DNA from: Aureimonas sp. Leaf427
Lineage (GTDB): Bacteria; Pseudomonadota; Alphaproteobacteria; Rhizobiales; Rhizobiaceae
DNA: 64,000 bases
Direction of reading: 5' to 3'
Assembly: GCF_001425485.1 (NCBI RefSeq)
Contig: NZ_LMQW01000003.1
Coordinates: 1-64,000 of the forward strand
The notes under the pieces were generated by a model. The model was not told the origin of the DNA and made no database searches. It saw nothing but the letters and a program-made list of their open reading frames with translations. Shown one piece after another: positions 25,486-34,118 of the stretch (the first letter of the stretch is position 1; each line of letters begins with the position of its first letter). The position numbers and the translations under genes were made by a program.

Positions 25486-26424
25486 ATGGATAGAACCACG
25501 CTCACCCTCTTTCTCGGCATCGGCGCGATCCTCCTCGTCGCCTCCCTCGTCGGCGCCGTGCTGAAGCGGCGCACGACGAGCGAGGCCGGGCGCGCGACGG
25601 TGGAGAACCTGAACCAGCGCGTGAAGGCCTGGTGGCTGATGGTCGCGATCTTCGGCGCGGCCTTCGCCTTCGGCCAGACGGTGACGCTCGTCCTCTTCGC
25701 GCTGACCTCCTTCTACTGCCTGCGCGAGTTCATCACGCTGACGCCGACGCGTCCGGCCGACCACCGCTCGGTGGCGGCGGCCTTTTACGTCTTCATCCCG
25801 CTGCAATACTATCTCGTCGGCATCGACTGGCTGTCGCTCTTCTCGATCGCCATTCCGGTCTACGCCTTCCTGATCCTGCCCATGCTCTCGGTCATGGCCG
25901 GCGAGACGCAGAACTTCCTGCAGCGCACCGCGAAGATCCAGTGGGGCCTGATGCTGACGGTCTACTGCATCAGCCACGCGCCCGCGCTGCTCATGCTCGA
26001 CCTGCCGGGCTTCGAGGGCCGGAACTTCCTTCTCCTCTTCTTCCTCATCACCGTCGTCCAGCTTTCCGACGTGTTGCAATACGTCTTCGGCAAGCTCTTC
26101 GGCCGGCGCAAGGTCGCGCCGAACGTCAGCCCGTCCAAGACCTGGGAAGGCCTGATCGGCGGCGCTTTCAGCGCGACCGCGATCGGCGCCGGCCTCTTCT
26201 GGATCACGCCCTTCTCGCCCCTCCAGGCGGGCGCGCTGGCCTTCGCCATCGTCGTCGCCGGCTTCTTCGGCGGGCTCGTCCTCTCCGCCATCAAACGCTC
26301 GCTCGGCGCCAAGGACTGGGGCACGATGATCGAGGGCCATGGCGGCGCGCTCGACCGGATGGACAGCGTCACCTACGCCGCGCCGATCTTCTTCCATCTC
26401 GTGAACTACTTCTTCGTCCCCTGA
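25486..26424 (+). CDS. Phosphatidate cytidylyltransferase (CdsA family)
   Basis: A 312-residue polytopic membrane enzyme that makes CDP-diacylglycerol from phosphatidate and CTP. The C-terminal family signature is intact: SAIKRSLGAKDWGT followed by EGHGGALDRMDS, with the catalytic KD and DR..D residues. About eight membrane helices are visible. It is 45 nt after the acyltransferase gene and belongs to the same operon. Sequence resembles YnbB-type accessory CdsA proteins rather than proving the essential copy. Confidence 0.9.
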   Translation: MDRTTLTLFLGIGAILLVASLVGAVLKRRTTSEAGRATVENLNQRVKAWWLMVAIFGAAFAFGQTVTLVLFALTSFYCLREFITLTPTRPADHRSVAAAFYVFIPLQYYLVGIDWLSLFSIAIPVYAFLILPMLSVMAGETQNFLQRTAKIQWGLMLTVYCISHAPALLMLDLPGFEGRNFLLLFFLITVVQLSDVLQYVFGKLFGRRKVAPNVSPSKTWEGLIGGAFSATAIGAGLFWITPFSPLQAGALAFAIVVAGFFGGLVLSAIKRSLGAKDWGTMIEGHGGALDRMDSVTYAAPIFFHLVNYFFVP

Positions 26425-26484
26425 CGCCTGTCCGCGCGTCCGGCGGCATCCCCAACGGAAACCGGGGAGAATGCCGGGCCTTTC

Positions 26485-26513
26485 TTGACCTTTGGCGCCG
26501 GGGAAGCTAAGCG
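26485..26513 (+). promoter_or_regulatory. Possible promoter upstream of the DUF6481 gene
   Basis: TTGACC (26485-26490), a 17-nt spacer and TAAGCG (26508-26513) give a reasonable -35 and a poor -10. The site is about 120 nt upstream of the next start codon, in the first AT-richer stretch after cdsA. Confidence 0.3.
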
Positions 26514-26631
26514 AAGGTCTCTCGTGACAGCGTGCGACGAGCGGCGCATTCTGCGACGCTTCTCCGGCTCGACCGAGCCAGGGAGGCGGCAATCTCCCGT
26601 TTATCTCCTTCAATAGCGGTAACAACAAGCA

Positions 26632-27000
26632 TTGAGCACTCCCAAGGACAACGACTTCGCCGATCGTCGCAAGACGGCCATCGAGGCCAAGAAGGCGCTT
26701 CTGGAAAAGTTCAAGGCGAAGCCCGACGAGAACGATCCGGCCGTCCAGGCCCGCATCGCCGAGCGTAAGGCGATCGCGGAGGCGCGCGAGGCGCGCGCCG
26801 AGCAGAAGCGCGCCGAACTCGCCCGCAAGGCCGAGGAGGAGAAGCTCCTCGAGGAGCAGCGCGAGCAGGAGCGCATCGCGGAGGAGGCCCGCAAGAAGGC
26901 CGAGGCCGACGCGCACATCACCCGCCTCCTCGCCGACGAGGCCGAGCGCAAGGCAGCCCGCGACGCGCGCTACGCCGCCCGCAAGCAGCGCAAGAAGTAA
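26632..27000 (+). CDS. DUF6481-like Lys/Glu/Ala-rich helical protein
   Basis: A 122-residue, highly charged protein predicted to be one long helix or coiled coil, made of Ala, Glu, Lys and Arg (for example ARKAEEEKLLEEQREQERIA). Composition and the N-terminal RRKTAIEAKKALLEKFKAKP resemble the DUF6481 family of small alphaproteobacterial proteins. The start codon is TTG, with no strong ribosome-binding sequence, so the first residues are uncertain. Function is unknown; the basic tail ending RKQRKK could bind nucleic acid. It precedes an RNA helicase gene but is separated by a hairpin. Confidence 0.65.
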   Translation: MSTPKDNDFADRRKTAIEAKKALLEKFKAKPDENDPAVQARIAERKAIAEAREARAEQKRAELARKAEEEKLLEEQREQERIAEEARKKAEADAHITRLLADEAERKAARDARYAARKQRKK

Positions 27001-27004
27001 GACC

Positions 27005-27024
27005 GGCGCCCGATCGAGGGCGCC
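27005..27024 (+). terminator. Hairpin after the DUF6481 gene
   Basis: GGCGCCC and GGGCGCC form a perfect 7-bp stem with a 6-nt loop, starting 4 nt past the stop codon. No U-run follows, so termination would be partial or Rho-dependent. Confidence 0.4.
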
Positions 27025-27297
27025 GCAACGACGACCCGGCGATGGGGCCGCGATCTCGTTCCGCAGGGAACGGTCGCGGCGATCGCCATGGAGCACACTG
27101 GGTCCGGGAGGGGCTCGCGAGGCTCCGACCCCATGAACCCTCGGCACTGCATTTCCCGGCGATCGGCAACGATACCGGGAGGCGTGCCTCCTGCCCGCGG
27201 GATGATCCCGTGGTGCGTGCCTCCGCCGGTCCGACCGAGGCCGGCTCCGGCCGGGTCCTTTCGCGTACGGCCGCCCTCATTCCGAAGGATTGCCGCC
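27025..27297 (+). other. Leader region of the RNA helicase gene
   Basis: No gene is convincing here; the helicase frame runs back through this stretch but without recognisable homology. Two consecutive small hairpins are visible: GGAGG-CGTG-CCTCC (27179-27192) and CGGGA-TGA-TCCCG (27199-27211). Long structured leaders are common on cold-inducible helicase mRNAs, so this may be a 5' UTR. That link is inference. Confidence 0.35.
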
Positions 27298-29088
27298 GTG
27301 CCGTTCCGACCGACCGCCCCCGCCCTCGAACGCGCCCTCGCCGCGCGCAACTATGCCGAGCCGACGCCGGTTCAGGACGCCGTCCTTGAGCCGCACACCG
27401 AGGGCCGCGACCTTCTCGTCTCCGCCCAGACCGGCTCGGGCAAGACCGTCGCCTATGGCCTCGCCATCGCCAAGACGCTGCTCGGCGACGCCGAGCGCTT
27501 CGAGGAGGCCGGCGCCCCGCTCGCCCTCGTCGTCGCGCCGACGCGCGAGCTGGCTCTTCAGGTCCATCGCGAGTTCGAGTGGCTCTACGGCGAGACCGGC
27601 GCCAAGATCGTCACCTGCGTCGGCGGCATGGACCCGCGCGCCGAGCAGAAGAAGCTCCAGGCCGGCGCCCATATCGTCGTCGGCACGCCCGGCCGCCTGC
27701 GCGACCATCTGGAGCGCGGCCGTCTGCAGATCGGCGGCCTTCGCGCCGTGATTCTCGACGAGGCCGACGAGATGCTCGATCTCGGCTTCCGCGAGGATCT
27801 GGAGTTCATGCTGGAAGCGACGCCGGAAAGCCGTCGCACGCTCCTCTTCTCCGCCACGCTCCCGAAGGCCATCAACGCGATGGCCAAGCGCTACCAGCGC
27901 GACGCGCTGCGCATCGAGGCGACGCGCGGGGCGACCGGCCATGTCGACATCGAGTATCGCGCGATCCGCATCGCGCCGAACGAGGTCGAGCACGCCGTCG
28001 TCAACATGATCCGCTTCACGGAGGCGCCGAGCGCCATCGTCTTCTGCAACACGCGCGAGGCGGTCCGCCATCTCCATTCGGGCCTCGTCGAGCGCGGCTT
28101 CTCAGCCGTCTCGCTGTCGGGCGAACTCGGCCAGTCCGAGCGCAACGCCGCCATGCAGTCGCTGCGCGACGGCCGGGCGCGAGTTTGCGTCGCGACCGAC
28201 GTCGCCGCACGCGGCATCGATCTGCCCAGCCTTGGCCTCGTCATCCATGCCGAGCTGCCGAACGACGCCGAGACCCTCCAGCACCGCTCCGGCCGCACCG
28301 GCCGCGCCGGGCGCAAGGGCGTCTCGGTCCTGCTCGTGCCGATCTCGCGCCGCAAGAAGGCCGAGCGACTTCTGGCCGAAGCGCGCATCACGCCCACCTG
28401 GGGCGGCGCGCCGACGGCCGACGACATCCGCAAGCTCGACGAGGAGCGTCTCCTCTCCGACCCGATCCTGACGCAGGAGAACGGCGAAGAGGACATGGCC
28501 GTCGCCAAGGCGCTCCTGGAGCGCCATTCGGCCGAGGATCTGGCCGCCGCGCTCGCCCGCGTCTGGCGCTCGCACCTGCCGGCGCCCGAAGACGTCTACG
28601 ATCCCGGTTTCGGCCGCGACCCCAAACCCGCCAAGGACTATGCGGAAGGTCACGAGCGGGGCACCCGCAAGGAGCGCGACACCGCCCGCGGCGGCCCGAC
28701 CGGCGCGACGACCTGGTTCCACATGGATATCGGCCGGCGCAACAATGCCGATCCGAAATGGCTGCTGCCGCTGATCTGCCGCCGCGGCAAGGTCACGCGC
28801 TCGGAGATCGGCGCCATCCGCATCTTCGACCGGGAGACGAAATTCGAAATTTCCGAAGAGGCCGCCAAGCGCTTTCTCGCCAGCGCCGAGGGCACGGACG
28901 GCGACGACATCACGATCACGCTGGCGCCCGAATCCTCCGGCGGCGAGTTCGCCGCCGCTCCGGCCGGCAAGCCGCGTCCGCGCAAGCCCTTCGTCAAGCG
29001 CGACGGCCCCGCGGGCGGCGCCCCGCGCCCGGCCGGCGGCGACAAGGCTTATGCCAAGCCCCGCCGCCCGAAGAAGCCGCAGGCCTGA
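27298..29088 (+). CDS. DEAD-box RNA helicase with DbpA-type RNA-binding domain
   Basis: A 596-residue ATP-dependent RNA helicase of the DeaD/CsdA-DbpA group, acting in ribosome assembly or RNA turnover. Motifs in order: Q motif TPVQ (23-26), Walker A AQTGSGKT (43-50), PTRELA (81-86), DEAD (154-157), SAT (185-187), then ARGIDLPSLG and HRSGRTGRAGRKG in RecA-like domain 2. A DbpA-like RNA-binding domain follows (about 470-545: WFHMDIGRRNNADPKWLLPL), then a Pro/Arg/Lys-rich basic tail. The GTG start is chosen for its GAAGGA ribosome-binding sequence and fit to homologues. Confidence 0.92.
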   Translation: MPFRPTAPALERALAARNYAEPTPVQDAVLEPHTEGRDLLVSAQTGSGKTVAYGLAIAKTLLGDAERFEEAGAPLALVVAPTRELALQVHREFEWLYGETGAKIVTCVGGMDPRAEQKKLQAGAHIVVGTPGRLRDHLERGRLQIGGLRAVILDEADEMLDLGFREDLEFMLEATPESRRTLLFSATLPKAINAMAKRYQRDALRIEATRGATGHVDIEYRAIRIAPNEVEHAVVNMIRFTEAPSAIVFCNTREAVRHLHSGLVERGFSAVSLSGELGQSERNAAMQSLRDGRARVCVATDVAARGIDLPSLGLVIHAELPNDAETLQHRSGRTGRAGRKGVSVLLVPISRRKKAERLLAEARITPTWGGAPTADDIRKLDEERLLSDPILTQENGEEDMAVAKALLERHSAEDLAAALARVWRSHLPAPEDVYDPGFGRDPKPAKDYAEGHERGTRKERDTARGGPTGATTWFHMDIGRRNNADPKWLLPLICRRGKVTRSEIGAIRIFDRETKFEISEEAAKRFLASAEGTDGDDITITLAPESSGGEFAAAPAGKPRPRKPFVKRDGPAGGAPRPAGGDKAYAKPRRPKKPQA

Positions 29089-29134
29089 GCTTTCGGAAGC
29101 AGGCCGGAGGCCGTCAGCTTTCAGAACGAGTCTT

Positions 29135-29269
29135 CTTCTCCCCTCCGGGGAGAAGGTCCGGCAGGGGATGAGGGGCCCCCTGCCGCAGACGCACATAAGC
29201 CGAGCGAACCCGCCAGCGCCGCCGACCCCTCATCGCTTGCCGGCACGTCTCTCCGCAGGAGGGGAGAAG
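29135..29269. repeat. Palindromic intergenic element between helicase and prfC
   Basis: A 135-bp element fills the gap between two converging genes. Its left arm has a 9-bp hairpin (CTTCTCCCC/GGGGAGAAG, 29135-29155) and a second 9-bp inverted repeat (CGGCAGGGG/CCCCTGCCG, 29159-29185). The right end carries inverted, imperfect copies: CCCCTCATCGCTTGCCGG (from 29227) and GGGGAGAAG (29261-29269). This is the look of a dispersed, RIME/REP-like palindromic repeat of Hyphomicrobiales genomes. It may also terminate both genes. Confidence 0.7.
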
Positions 29270-29291
29270 CAAGCTGGAAGCGACGAGTGGA

Positions 29292-30914
29292 TCAGTGCCG
29301 TTCCTTCGTCGTCGCGAAGCGCACGGCAGGATAGTTCTTCTGGGCGTAGCCGAGTTCCCAGGAGTTGCGCGCCAGGAAGACCGGGCGGTCCTCCCGGTCC
29401 CGCGCCAGATCGCCCTGGTTCGACTTCACGAACCGCTCGAGTTCGGCCGGATCGTCCGAATCCACCCAGCGTGCGGTGTCGAAGGCCGAGGTCTCCAGCA
29501 TGACCTCGACGCCATATTCGTTGATCAGCCTCGATTGCAGCACTTCCAGCTGCAGCGCGCCGACGACGCCGACGAGCCAGGCCGCGCCGATCACCGGGCG
29601 GAACACCTGGACGACGCCCTCTTCCGCCAGATCGTTCAGAGCCTTGGCCAGCTGCTTGGTCTTCATCGCGTCGGGCAGGCGCACGCGGCGGATGAGCTCG
29701 GGCGCGAAGCTCGGAATGCCCGTCACGTTGAACTCCGAGCCCTCCGTCAGCGTGTCGCCGACCGACAGCGTGCCGTGGTTCGGAATGCCGACGATGTCGC
29801 CGGCCACCGCCTCGTCGGCGATCTCGCGCTCGCGGGCGAAAAAGAACATCGGGCTCGACACCTTCATGTCTTTCGCCGTGCGAACGTTGCGAAGCCGCAT
29901 GCCGCGCTTGAAGACGCCAGAGGTCAGCCGCACGAAGGCGATGCGGTCGCGGTGGTTGGGGTCCATGTTCGCCTGAATCTTCAGGACGAAGCCGGACACT
30001 TCCGGGTTCGCCGGCTGGATCGGCTCGGGGTTCGCCGGCTGGGGCAGCGGCGACGGCGCGAACCGGCAGACGGTCCGCAGGAGATCGTGCACGCCGACCT
30101 CGCGCATGGCCGAGCCGAAGACGACCGGCGTCAGGTGCCCCTCGCGATAGGCCTTGAGGTCGAAGGCCGGCAGCGACATGCGGGCGATCTCCATGCCCTC
30201 GATCGAGGGGGCGAAGACCGGATCGTTCGCCAAGGCGGGATCGGCCGCGAACGTGGCGAGATCGGCATAGTCCTGGCGCGAGCGGTTGCTGCGCGTCAGC
30301 GTCACCGGACCCTCGTTCATCGTGACGATGCCCTTGAAGTCCGTGCCCATGCCCATCGGCCAGGTCAGCGGCGTCGCGTCGAGCGCGAGCGAGGACATGA
30401 TCTCGTCCAGCGTCTCCAGCGGATCGCGGCCTTCGCGGTCGATCTTGTTGACGAAGGTGATGATGGGAATATCGCGAAGCCGGCAGACCTCGAAGAGCTT
30501 CAGCGTCTGCGCCTCGATGCCCTTGGCGGCGTCGATCACCATGATCGCGGAATCGACGGCGGTAAGGGTTCGGTAAGTATCTTCGGAGAAGTCGGCGTGA
30601 CCCGGCGTGTCCAAAAGGTTCAGAACAAGGCCGTCATACTCGAAGGTCATGACCGAGGAGGAAATCGAAATGCCGCGCTTCTGCTCGATTTCCATCCAGT
30701 CGGACCGAGTGCGCCGGCGCTCGCCACGCTCCTTGACCTGGCCTGCCAGCCGGATCGCGCCGCTCTCGAAGAGCAGTTTCTCGGTCAGCGTCGTCTTGCC
30801 GGCATCGGGATGCGAGATGATGGCGAAGGTCCGCCGGCGCGTATGGCCCGAGGCGAGATCGAAAAGACCATCGTCGATGCGCCCGACATCGGCGCTACCC
30901 TGCAAGTCGCTCAT
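29292..30914 (-). CDS. prfC: Peptide chain release factor 3
   Basis: A 540-residue translational GTPase that removes RF1/RF2 from the ribosome after peptide release. The G domain has SHPDAGKTTLTEKLL (G1), the RF3-type insert with RRTRSDWMEIEQKRGISISSS (seen as SDWMEIEQKRGIS), DTPGHADFSEDTYR (G3) and FVNKIDRE (G4). C-terminal domains II and III end LGYAQKNYPAVRF. The ATG of MSDLQ is used; an in-frame GTG 14 codons earlier also exists. The gene is monocistronic and converges on the helicase gene across the palindromic element. Confidence 0.95.
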   Translation of the reverse strand: MSDLQGSADVGRIDDGLFDLASGHTRRRTFAIISHPDAGKTTLTEKLLFESGAIRLAGQVKERGERRRTRSDWMEIEQKRGISISSSVMTFEYDGLVLNLLDTPGHADFSEDTYRTLTAVDSAIMVIDAAKGIEAQTLKLFEVCRLRDIPIITFVNKIDREGRDPLETLDEIMSSLALDATPLTWPMGMGTDFKGIVTMNEGPVTLTRSNRSRQDYADLATFAADPALANDPVFAPSIEGMEIARMSLPAFDLKAYREGHLTPVVFGSAMREVGVHDLLRTVCRFAPSPLPQPANPEPIQPANPEVSGFVLKIQANMDPNHRDRIAFVRLTSGVFKRGMRLRNVRTAKDMKVSSPMFFFAREREIADEAVAGDIVGIPNHGTLSVGDTLTEGSEFNVTGIPSFAPELIRRVRLPDAMKTKQLAKALNDLAEEGVVQVFRPVIGAAWLVGVVGALQLEVLQSRLINEYGVEVMLETSAFDTARWVDSDDPAELERFVKSNQGDLARDREDRPVFLARNSWELGYAQKNYPAVRFATTKERH

Positions 30915-31152
30915 GAAGTTCCGTCTGTCGATGATCTGCCCGGCTGGAGAAGCCACGGGAAAAAGGCCGGCGGGAGAGACGATCCGATTCGCGCGCGAAA
31001 GGTCGCGGTCGGATCTACGTCCGTCCGGTCATATCATCTGGAACCCATGGCGGCGCAAGCCCAAACCCTTGATCAGTCGGACTGACAATTCGCATTTGCA
31101 CATACAGGACTTTTAGACGATTGACATCGGAGCGAAACTCCGCGCCTTCTTC

Positions 31153-31171
31153 AAGTGATGATCTGTCACTT
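31153..31171. promoter_or_regulatory. Candidate MarR operator
   Basis: AAGTGA-TGATCTG-TCACTT, a perfect 6-bp inverted repeat with a 7-bp centre, lies about 46-64 nt upstream of the MarR-type gene in the prfC/marR divergent region. This fits autorepression by a winged-helix dimer. Confidence 0.4.
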
Positions 31172-31216
31172 TTACGTCAACGGCACGCATGCCGGTACGA
31201 TCACGTGGGAGGTCCC

Positions 31217-31693
31217 TTGAAGACCCAGACCATATCCGCAGCCGCTCTGGCCAGTCTTCTCGAGCAGGTGGCTCGACGCATCCACAGCCAGGGCTACGCC
31301 TCGGATCTGTTTCCCGCCCAGTGGGCGGCGATCCGCTATCTCGATGCGGCACCGCCGCAGTTGCGCACGGCGATCGATCTGGCGCGCTTCCAGGGCCTCG
31401 CCTCCGGCGCGGTGGCGCGAACGGTGCGCACGTTGATCTCCAAGGGCCTCCTCGTCAAACTCGGCACGATCGGTCGCGGCCGCGCCGAGCAGCTGGAACT
31501 GACCGATCTCGGGCGTCGCATCCTCGCCGACGACCCGCTCCAGTCGATCGCCGCCGCCCTAGAGATCCTGCCGCAGAAGGATCGCGAGACGCTGGCCACC
31601 GGGCTCGAGATCGCCATCCGCGCCACCATGCCGGAAGCGCCGCCTCTGGACGAGGACAAGATCGAGGAAGGCCTCGCTGCGGAGGCCTCGTGA
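31217..31693 (+). CDS. MarR-type winged-helix regulator
   Basis: A 158-residue winged-helix protein: FPAQWAAIRYLDAAPPQLRTAIDLARF leads to the recognition helix region GLASGAVARTVRTLISKGLL, then the beta wing KLGTIGRGRAEQLELTDLGRRIL (seen as LGTIGRGRAEQLELTDLG). The TTG at this start is preferred because GGGAGG lies five nt upstream; the frame opens 32 codons earlier at another TTG. The C-terminus is acidic. No catabolic gene is adjacent, so its targets are not obvious. It may autoregulate through the nearby inverted repeat. Confidence 0.75.
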   Translation: MKTQTISAAALASLLEQVARRIHSQGYASDLFPAQWAAIRYLDAAPPQLRTAIDLARFQGLASGAVARTVRTLISKGLLVKLGTIGRGRAEQLELTDLGRRILADDPLQSIAAALEILPQKDRETLATGLEIAIRATMPEAPPLDEDKIEEGLAAEAS

Positions 31694-31832
31694 CGAAGCT
31701 TCCATCCTCTGGCATGCTGGTTCGAAGGTTCCCGCATTGAGCCGAAGACGCTCCGGCTGCCTGCCGGGGCTCGACGATCGAACGATGACGCCGTTTTGGC
31801 GCACGTCTCCCACGCCACGGATATGAGTTCCG

Positions 31833-34118
31833 ATGTCCGGGCTTCGGCTTCTCGTCCTTCTCATCCTCGCGATGCTGCCGCTCTCCTCCTGCGCCACGCG
31901 GGAGGCGCGGCTGTCCGAACTCCTGGTCTCGGAGGTCGAGAGCTTCGTCGATCCCGACGGCTCGCTGCCGATCGGGGAGATCGACGCGCGCCGCGACCAG
32001 CTCTTCCAGCCCGGCCGGTCGGCGGCCTCGCGCTTCGGACTGCCGCGCGTGAACCGGACGACCGTCTGGATGAAGATCGACGAACGGGCGATCCTTGCTT
32101 TGGCCGGGCGCGGTTGGTCAGAGCCCATCGTCCTGATGCTCGAGGACAATCAGGTGCGCGAGGCGCGCCTCGTTCTCGTCGGCGGCGATGCCCTGCAGAG
32201 CCAGGTCTGGAAAAAGCTGAACGAGGAAAACCATGCGGGGGAGGACGGCTTCCGCTATCCCGTCTTCCTGCTCGATCCCGCAGATCTGTCGCACGGCCGC
32301 CTCTATCTGTCGCTGCGCGCGGAGGGGCCGATCGTCGGCAGCCCCCGGATCGCGGATTTCCAGAGCTTCGCCAGCATCTACGACGGCGGAACGCGGCTCC
32401 TGACGCTCGTCATCGGCGTTCGGGTGGCGATCTTCGCCTATATCCTGGCGCTCGGCCTGTCGCTGAAGAGCCGCACCAATCTCTGGCTCGCCGGCTTCGT
32501 CGGCGTCACTCTTCTCCTGATCGCGCTGAACAACACGATCTTCGACTTCGCCGCTCTGCCCGGCGGCGTCGCCTTCACGCGTGGACTGACGCTCGGCGCG
32601 ACGTTCCTCGTCCATCTCTGCGTGATCGGCTTCGCCGCGCGCTTCCTGCGCGTCCATTCGCGGGCACCCGCCGTCTTCTCGGTCTATGTCGTCCTCGGCA
32701 ATCTCTTCATAGCGGGAACGGTGGCCGCGACGATCGACGGGCTCTTCGACATCGGCATCATGCCCGAACTCGTGCCCTATCTGCGCATCGCCGTTCTCCT
32801 CTTCACGCTGGTCGCGGCGGCGGCCGTCCTGCCGCGCGGACCCGCCCGCGCCTGCGGCTTCTTCCTCGCCTGGACCCCGGTCATGGGCGCCGTCGTGCTG
32901 CGCGTCCTTCAGGACTTCGCGCCGCTATGGGCGCCGCAGACCATTTCCAACGGGGCGATGCTCAGCGGCACGACCCTCTCGCTCGCCCTCTTCGCCGTCA
33001 TTTCCTCGATCGACGTGCAACGCCGCGAGGCCCGGCTGAAGGCGAATGTCCGGCACAATGCCGAGCGCTTCAAGGCCTTCGCCGAGATCGGAACGGACGC
33101 CTCCTGGGAGGTGGACGGAACCGGCTACATCTCCTTCGTGGCGGGAAATCCGGCCCCCCTCGCCCGACTGAAGCTCGGCGACGCCTTCGTGGAATGCATC
33201 GAACGGGCGACGAGCCCGGAAGCCGCCGCCCCCGTGCGCGCGGCGATCGCCGGCCGCTTTCCCTTCGACGACGTGCGCCTGCGACTGTCCGACAATCCCA
33301 ACCGAGAAGCCTGGATCAGCCTCAGCGGCCGGCCGATCCTCGATCGAACGCATGCCCTCTTCGGCGGCTCGGTCTATCGCGGGCTGATCCGCGACGTCTC
33401 CGACGAGGTCGAGCGGGAAAGCCGGCGGCTGGTCGAACAGCAGGTCTTCGCCCTCGGCCAGCTGGCCGGCAGCGTGGCGCACGAGATCAACAACCTGCTC
33501 CATCCCGTGATCAACCTGACCAAGCGCCTGCGCGCCCGCCGCTCCTCGGCCGGCGACCCCGAGGGCGCGCGCATGCTGGATCTCATCGACCAGTCGAGCC
33601 GGCAGGCCGCGCGCGTCGTCTCGGAGCTACTCCAGACGATGCGCGGCGACCGAGGCAAGGATGTCGCGCGGCCCCTTTCCGTCGCGCTGGAACAGGCGCT
33701 GGACGGCATCCGCCCCGCCCTGCCGTCGGGCGTCGCCATCGATCTCGTCTGCGAGCCGGGCCTCTATCCGCCGGTGCGCGTCGGGGACATGCTCCAGGTG
33801 CTCGGCAATCTCGTCTCCAACGCGGTCCACGCGATGGACGGGCATGGCGCCATCCGCATCCATCTCGTCCAGACCGGCCGGGTCGCCAAGATGACCGTCG
33901 CGGACACCGGCCAGGGCATGCCGGAGCATGTGCGCATGCGCGCCCTTCAGCCCTTCTTCAGCACGAAGACGGATGGTCGGGGAACCGGCATCGGACTTTA
34001 CATCGTGCAACGGATTATCGGCGATTATAACGGACGCATCGCCATCGACTCGGCGCCGGGAACCGGCACGAGCGTGACGATCCTGATCCCGAACCCGGGG
34101 GAGACCGATGACGACTGA
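31833..34118 (+). CDS. Seven-TM (7TMR-DISM-like) sensor histidine kinase
   Basis: A 761-residue membrane kinase. The N-terminus looks like a lipoprotein signal (LVLLILAMLPLSSC, lipobox Cys20), followed by an extracytoplasmic beta-rich domain (about 25-185), seven hydrophobic helices (about 190-395), a PAS-like domain (about 413-523), a HisKA domain with GSVAHEINNLLHP (His550), and an ATPase domain with GNLVSNAVHAM, VADTGQGMP and GRGTGIGLYIV. The layout matches 7TMR-DISM sensors of carbohydrate-like ligands. It overlaps the receiver gene by 11 bp. The start codon has no obvious ribosome-binding sequence. Confidence 0.88.
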   Translation: MSGLRLLVLLILAMLPLSSCATREARLSELLVSEVESFVDPDGSLPIGEIDARRDQLFQPGRSAASRFGLPRVNRTTVWMKIDERAILALAGRGWSEPIVLMLEDNQVREARLVLVGGDALQSQVWKKLNEENHAGEDGFRYPVFLLDPADLSHGRLYLSLRAEGPIVGSPRIADFQSFASIYDGGTRLLTLVIGVRVAIFAYILALGLSLKSRTNLWLAGFVGVTLLLIALNNTIFDFAALPGGVAFTRGLTLGATFLVHLCVIGFAARFLRVHSRAPAVFSVYVVLGNLFIAGTVAATIDGLFDIGIMPELVPYLRIAVLLFTLVAAAAVLPRGPARACGFFLAWTPVMGAVVLRVLQDFAPLWAPQTISNGAMLSGTTLSLALFAVISSIDVQRREARLKANVRHNAERFKAFAEIGTDASWEVDGTGYISFVAGNPAPLARLKLGDAFVECIERATSPEAAAPVRAAIAGRFPFDDVRLRLSDNPNREAWISLSGRPILDRTHALFGGSVYRGLIRDVSDEVERESRRLVEQQVFALGQLAGSVAHEINNLLHPVINLTKRLRARRSSAGDPEGARMLDLIDQSSRQAARVVSELLQTMRGDRGKDVARPLSVALEQALDGIRPALPSGVAIDLVCEPGLYPPVRVGDMLQVLGNLVSNAVHAMDGHGAIRIHLVQTGRVAKMTVADTGQGMPEHVRMRALQPFFSTKTDGRGTGIGLYIVQRIIGDYNGRIAIDSAPGTGTSVTILIPNPGETDDD

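Noticed and set aside
27088-27297. 70-codon N-terminal extension of the helicase
   Set aside because: The sequence has no helicase features, and a GTG with a GAAGGA ribosome-binding sequence starts just before the conserved part.
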